Positions 13,845-17,776 of a stretch of DNA of 17,776 nucleotides are shown here, piece after piece. The notes beneath the pieces are model-generated. The model had not been told where the DNA came from, did not search any database, and was given only the letters and a program-made list of their open reading frames with translations. Source of the DNA: an uncultured Clostridium sp. (GTDB lineage Bacteria; Bacillota_A; Clostridia; TANB77; CAG-508); assembly GCA_905200315.1 (NCBI GenBank), contig CAJKKA010000021.1, positions 1 through 17,776 of the forward strand. The letters are read 5' to 3'. A program made the translations under genes and the position numbers. How positions within the stretch are numbered: position 1 is the first letter of the stretch; every line of letters begins with the position of its first letter.

Positions 13845-16800
13845 TCCGCCTTACAAATTTAGTTCCAAATTCTGGTATTCCAAAGCTTCCTACTTCTGAA
13901 TGTATTTGATCCGGTGTAACTCCTAAAGCCTTTGTTGAACTAAATATAGACATTGTTTCTTTATCATCTAATGGTACTTTTGTAGGGTCTTTTCCTGTTA
14001 TATCAAATAGCATTCTTATCATTGTTGGATCGTCGTGTCCTAGTATATCTAGTTTCAATAAGTTTTGATCTATTGAGTGATAGTCAAAGTGTGTTGTTAT
14101 AATATCTGAATTTGGATCATCTGCAGGATGTTGCACTGGTGTAAATTCATATATTTCTCTACCTTTTGGAACAACTATAATTCCTCCTGGGTGCTGTCCT
14201 GTTGTTCTTTTAATTCCAACACAACCTTTTGAAACTCTATTTATTTCAGCACTACTTACAGGTATTTGTCTTTCTTCATAATATTTTTTTACATAACCAT
14301 ATGCAGTTTTCTCTGCTACTGTACCAACGGTTCCAGCTTTAAAAGTTGTTCCTTTTCCAAATATTACTTCTGTATATTTATGTGCTTTTGCTTGATATTC
14401 GCCAGAGAAGTTTAAGTCTATATCTGGCTCTTTATCTCCATTAAATCCAAGGAATGTTTCAAAGGGTATATCCATTCCATCTTTATCTAACCTATGTCCA
14501 CATTTTGGGCAATTTTTATCTGGTAAGTCGAATCCATTTTTACATCCATAATCTGTAAAATCCGAATATTTACAATTTGGACATCTATAATGTGCTGGCA
14601 GAGAATTAACTTCTGTTATACCTGTCATATTTGCAACAAATGATGAACCAACAGAACCTCTTGAACCAACTATATATCCATCTTCGTTTGACTTCCAAAC
14701 TAATTTCTGTGCAATTATATACATAACGGAGAAACCATTTTTTATAATTGAGTTTAATTCTTTATCTAGTCTTTCTTGCACTATTCCTGGTAATTGTTCT
14801 CCATATAATTCGTGAGCTTTACTATATGCTATATTTTTTATTTCATCTTCACAACCTGGTATGTGTGGAGGACATTTTTCTGGTGATATTGGGCTTATTC
14901 TTTCACACATATCACTTATTTTATTTGTATTTTTTACAACAACCTCATATGCTTTTTCTGGTCCTAAATATTGAAATTCTTCAAGCATTTCATTTGTTGT
15001 TCTTAAGTATAAAGGTGCTTGTAAATCTGCATCTGCATATCCTTGCCCTGCCTCCAGAATTCTTCTATATATTTCATCTTGAGGGTCCATAAAGTGAACA
15101 TCACAAGTTGCAACTACTAGTTTACCTAGTTTTTCTCCTAATTCTACTATTTTTATGTTTATATCTCTTAATGCTTCATCGTCTGCAACTACACCATTTC
15201 TAACTAAAAAAGCATTGTTTCCTATTGGTTGAATTTCTAAGTAGTCATAGTCTCTTGCTATTTCTTCTATTTCTTCATCTGATTTTCCTTTTTCTATTGC
15301 TTGGTACAATTCTCCTGCTTCACAAGCACTTCCTAGTATAAGACCTTCTGAATATTTTTTATACAAACTTTTTAATATACGTGGTTTTCTATAAAAATAG
15401 TGTAAATGAGATAGTGAAACTAATTTATATAAATTTTTTAGTCCTACATAATTTTTTGCAAGTATTATAGCATGGTATGATGGTAATTTTTTATATGCTT
15501 GTTTTTCAGCTTCCTTATCTGGTCCTACAATGTCTATATCATCTATTGTTTTTGCACCTTTCTCTTTTAACATATCTATCATTACATTAAATACTTTAAC
15601 TGTTGTATCAACATCATCTAAAGCTCTATGTGCTACTTCAACTTTTATTCCTAAGTTTTCTGCAATTATTCCTAATTTATACTTTTTATAATCTGGAAAT
15701 AGCATTTTTGCAAGTTTAAGTGTATCTAAATATGTATTATTTAACTCATATCCTAATATCTTTGCATTGTGTTTTAAAAATCCAATATCGAAATCTGCAT
15801 TATGTGCAACAAGCACAGAATCTCCAAAAAATTCTAAAACTTTTGGTAAAACTTGTTCTATTGTTTCTGCTTCTTTTACCATATCATCTGTAATATTTGT
15901 AACTTCTGTAACCTTTTCTGGTATATGCTTTTCCGGATTTACAAAACACGAAAATGTATCTATTACTTCTCCACATTTAATTTTCATTATTCCTATTTCT
16001 GTTATTTTTTCTGTTCTATATGAAAGTCCTGTTGTTTCTAAGTCAAATACACAATATGTTGTATCTATATCTTGTCCTTTAGAGAATGAAATTGTTGGAA
16101 CTCTATCTGGTACTAAATATGCTTCAACTCCATATATAATTTTCATATCTTTGTTGTCTCTACCTAAAAGTTTATGTGCTTCTGGAAAGGCTTGCACAAC
16201 TCCATGGTCTGTAATTGCAATAGATTTCATTCCCCATTTCATAGCTCTTTTTATTAAATCTGTTGCAGATGTCATTGCATCCATTTGACTCATTTGAGTA
16301 TGCATATGTAGCTCTACTCTTTTTTCTTCCGCTAAATCCATTCTTTCTTGTTTTTTTCTTCCTTGTGTTTCAATTATTGTATTCGCTATAACTCCGAGTT
16401 CTTTTGCAAATGGATCAAATTGTGCTGTTCCTTCTATTTTTAATCCTTTTGCACTTTGTATTTTCTTTAATACTTCTGCTCCTCTTTCTCCTGGTACGAA
16501 AGCTTTACAAGTTATTGTACTTGTTCCATCATATACATCAAACATAACAAGCCATTTACCACTTTTTAACTCTCTTGAATCTGTGTTTATTACTTCTCCT
16601 TCTAAACTTAGTTTTCCAGTATCTACTCCAATATCTTCTACTTTTACAAGTTCTTCTCTTATATTCATATTTCTTCCCAATATTAATGGTGTATTCTCTT
16701 CTGGCATTGATGGTGGTGGCGGAGCTGGAACATAATCATTTTGAGAAACTTGTTTTGTTTCTTTTTCCTTTGATTTATTTTCATTTGGTTTATTATTTTG

Positions 16801-17394
16801 TTTTTTATGTATTTTATTTTCTTCATTTTTTTCAATATCAATTGAAGTAGCAACTTTTTCTAATGCCATAATTTCTAAATGTTTTTTTCGTTGTTCTAAA
16901 ATTTTCAAAGTTTCTTCAGAAATTCTTTCTATATACGTTACTTTGTATTTTTTCATGTATAAACTTTCTATTAGTTTTTCTAACACTACATTTAATCCTC
17001 TAGCATTTAAAAAATCTGCACCTTTCATAGTTAAATAAACCTTTAGTTTATTTTCTTCTAACTCTAATTTTGCATTAGCAAGTAATTGTCTTGCAATTGG
17101 ATATTTTCTCGCAAGCAATGCCATTATATTTTTCCACTCGTCTTCTATACTTGGAATTTTTGCATTTTCTCCATAATGCATATTTATCCAAGTGTGTTCA
17201 ATTCTAAATCTTTCACTAACAAAGGCCTCAAATATAGCAATAGCTTTAAGTTCAATAAATTCTTCTGATTCTAAATCTAATACTAATGTATTTTTTCTTT
17301 TGTATAACTTCATATTTAATATTTTTGCATTTTCTAAATTATCTTCAAATTTAAAATCTTTAAAAGTTTCTTTCATTGCTTTTATTGTTGCCAT
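13813..17394 (-). CDS. polC: DNA polymerase III PolC-type alpha subunit, N-terminal and catalytic part (frameshifted)
   Basis: This is the replicative polymerase of low-GC Gram-positives. Domains in order: N-terminal domain (1-180), low-complexity linker with PAPPPPS (185-235), OB fold (about 250-345), first PHP segment with ELHMHTQMSQMDA (361-373), inserted DEDDh 3'-5' exonuclease (about 445-612; D451, E453, H531, D536, H589, D593), second PHP part, then the polymerase domain with a four-Cys zinc site (C938, C941, C951 or C962, C965) and catalytic D991/D993 in PDIDLNFSGEYQ and D1116 in KLDILGHDD. The frame is correct to FVRR (residue 1183) and then reads ten wrong residues to a stop; removing one A near 13845 restores a protein of about 1470 aa, the family's usual size. 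AGGAGGA precedes the ATG. Confidence 0.95.
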   Translation of the reverse strand: MATIKAMKETFKDFKFEDNLENAKILNMKLYKRKNTLVLDLESEEFIELKAIAIFEAFVSERFRIEHTWINMHYGENAKIPSIEDEWKNIMALLARKYPIARQLLANAKLELEENKLKVYLTMKGADFLNARGLNVVLEKLIESLYMKKYKVTYIERISEETLKILEQRKKHLEIMALEKVATSIDIEKNEENKIHKKQNNKPNENKSKEKETKQVSQNDYVPAPPPPSMPEENTPLILGRNMNIREELVKVEDIGVDTGKLSLEGEVINTDSRELKSGKWLVMFDVYDGTSTITCKAFVPGERGAEVLKKIQSAKGLKIEGTAQFDPFAKELGVIANTIIETQGRKKQERMDLAEEKRVELHMHTQMSQMDAMTSATDLIKRAMKWGMKSIAITDHGVVQAFPEAHKLLGRDNKDMKIIYGVEAYLVPDRVPTISFSKGQDIDTTYCVFDLETTGLSYRTEKITEIGIMKIKCGEVIDTFSCFVNPEKHIPEKVTEVTNITDDMVKEAETIEQVLPKVLEFFGDSVLVAHNADFDIGFLKHNAKILGYELNNTYLDTLKLAKMLFPDYKKYKLGIIAENLGIKVEVAHRALDDVDTTVKVFNVMIDMLKEKGAKTIDDIDIVGPDKEAEKQAYKKLPSYHAIILAKNYVGLKNLYKLVSLSHLHYFYRKPRILKSLYKKYSEGLILGSACEAGELYQAIEKGKSDEEIEEIARDYDYLEIQPIGNNAFLVRNGVVADDEALRDINIKIVELGEKLGKLVVATCDVHFMDPQDEIYRRILEAGQGYADADLQAPLYLRTTNEMLEEFQYLGPEKAYEVVVKNTNKISDMCERISPISPEKCPPHIPGCEDEIKNIAYSKAHELYGEQLPGIVQERLDKELNSIIKNGFSVMYIIAQKLVWKSNEDGYIVGSRGSVGSSFVANMTGITEVNSLPAHYRCPNCKYSDFTDYGCKNGFDLPDKNCPKCGHRLDKDGMDIPFETFLGFNGDKEPDIDLNFSGEYQAKAHKYTEVIFGKGTTFKAGTVGTVAEKTAYGYVKKYYEERQIPVSSAEINRVSKGCVGIKRTTGQHPGGIIVVPKGREIYEFTPVQHPADDPNSDIITTHFDYHSIDQNLLKLDILGHDDPTMIRMLFDITGKDPTKVPLDDKETMSIFSSTKALGVTPDQIHSEVGSFGIPEFGTKFVRRNVSRYKTNNI

Positions 17395-17417
17395 TTATTT
17401 TCCTCCTATTTTGAAAT

Positions 17418-17446
17418 ATTTTATCACAATAAGAAAAAGTTGCCAA
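17418..17446 (-). promoter_or_regulatory. Sigma-A-type promoter of polC
   Basis: -35 TTGGCA (17441-17446) and -10 TAAAAT (17418-17423) have a 17-bp spacer. The -35 lies inside the 3' arm of the scpA terminator hairpin. Confidence 0.55.
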
Positions 17447-17464
17447 TGAAAATGACAACTTTTT
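17434..17464 (-). terminator. Rho-independent terminator after scpA
   Basis: An 11-bp stem with one G-U pair (17434-17444 with 17454-17464) has a 9-base loop; on the minus strand the hairpin ends in a T5 run. It touches the scpA stop codon. Confidence 0.7.
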
Positions 17465-17776
17465 TACTTTTTTATTTTTTCTACTAATATATCTCCAAAT
17501 ACTTCTTCTTGTGTTGTTGTTACTTTGCTTCTTCTTGACATTTCTAACATTCCTGAAAATGCAGTTACTACTTCTTGTTTGTTATGTTCTTTTATTGAAA
17601 ATAGCTTATTAAAAATAAATTTTTTTTGTTTTATTAATATTTTGAACATTTCTTTTACTTTACTTCCTACACTATAGCTTTCTGATATTGCTATTTTTTC
17701 TATATTTTTGGCATTTTGATTTTTCTTTTTCTCATTTTTTTCTACTATTTTTTTGTATATTTCAGGAATTATCTCT
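17464..17776 (-). CDS. scpA: Segregation and condensation protein A, C-terminal part (partial)
   Basis: The frame is open from the right edge (first residues EIIPEIYKKIVEKN) to the stop at 17464, giving 103 residues; the N-terminal two thirds lie outside the window. The C-terminal signature of ScpA, the kleisin partner of the SMC-ScpB condensin, is visible: SVGSKVKEM, then VVTAFSGMLEMSRRSKVTTTQEEVFGDI, corresponding to the family's VVxTFLALLELxK...Q...FGDI winged-helix end that contacts the SMC head. A Met at 17647-17649 is internal, not the start. Assignment rests on this motif only, but it is distinctive. Confidence 0.88.
   Translation of the reverse strand, partial: EIIPEIYKKIVEKNEKKKNQNAKNIEKIAISESYSVGSKVKEMFKILIKQKKFIFNKLFSIKEHNKQEVVTAFSGMLEMSRRSKVTTTQEEVFGDILVEKIKK

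Noticed and set aside
13835..13860. Programmed +1 frameshift like prfB in polC
   Set aside because: There is no stop codon at the shift site (the wrong frame runs ten more codons), and the SD-like motif is not at the prfB spacing. A sequence error or mutation is simpler, though it is listed as a finding because reads could settle it.
15767..16288. Plus-strand frame of 173 codons inside polC
   Set aside because: It is entirely antisense to conserved PolC exonuclease and PHP motifs, with no ribosome binding site or recognisable domain.

Overview
The window is AT-rich DNA from a low-GC Gram-positive bacterium, most likely an uncultured, probably gut-associated, member of the Clostridia. The evidence is a PolC-type replicative polymerase, a T-box leader in front of pheST, dimeric GlyS, ScpA, MtaB and a YvyF-like protein, together with strong AGGAGG-type ribosome binding sites. 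The species cannot be named from the sequence. Every supported gene is on the minus strand, so the text below reads from the right end to the left.

Right end (17776-12981): the 3' part of scpA (chromosome segregation), a terminator with a promoter built into it, then polC. The polC reading frame is broken by one extra base near 13845, so it appears as two overlapping ORFs (13813-17394 and 12981-13844). Next comes a 349-bp spacer (12632-12980) holding a probable 228-bp MITE-like element and one GC-rich hairpin repeat, followed by a DUF1294 membrane protein gene.

Middle (12343-7927): a 466-bp, extremely AT-rich spacer (11878-12343) contains four closely packed DnaA-box-like 9-mers, a 21-bp-period direct repeat and another hairpin repeat. 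It is followed by glyS, an 80-aa hypothetical gene, a spacer with three more hairpin repeats, mtaB (tRNA ms2t6A37 synthesis), an 87-aa protein built from three copies of an 11-residue motif, and a 66-aa membrane protein.

Left part (7926-1): a phenylalanine T-box leader (specifier UUC) controls pheS-pheT, which runs into a GT-C glycosyltransferase-like membrane protein and a YvyF-like zinc-ribbon protein and ends at a clear terminator. A second large GT-C-like membrane protein, lspA, and the first codons of a further gene follow.

The housekeeping genes are ordinary. The unusual material lies between genes: a dispersed family of GGCGG-hairpin/CCCCTACA repeats (five copies in 2.7 kb, all in one orientation), the inverted-repeat element, the origin-like DnaA-box cluster not next to dnaA, phased A-tracts upstream of a promoter, and the polC frameshift.
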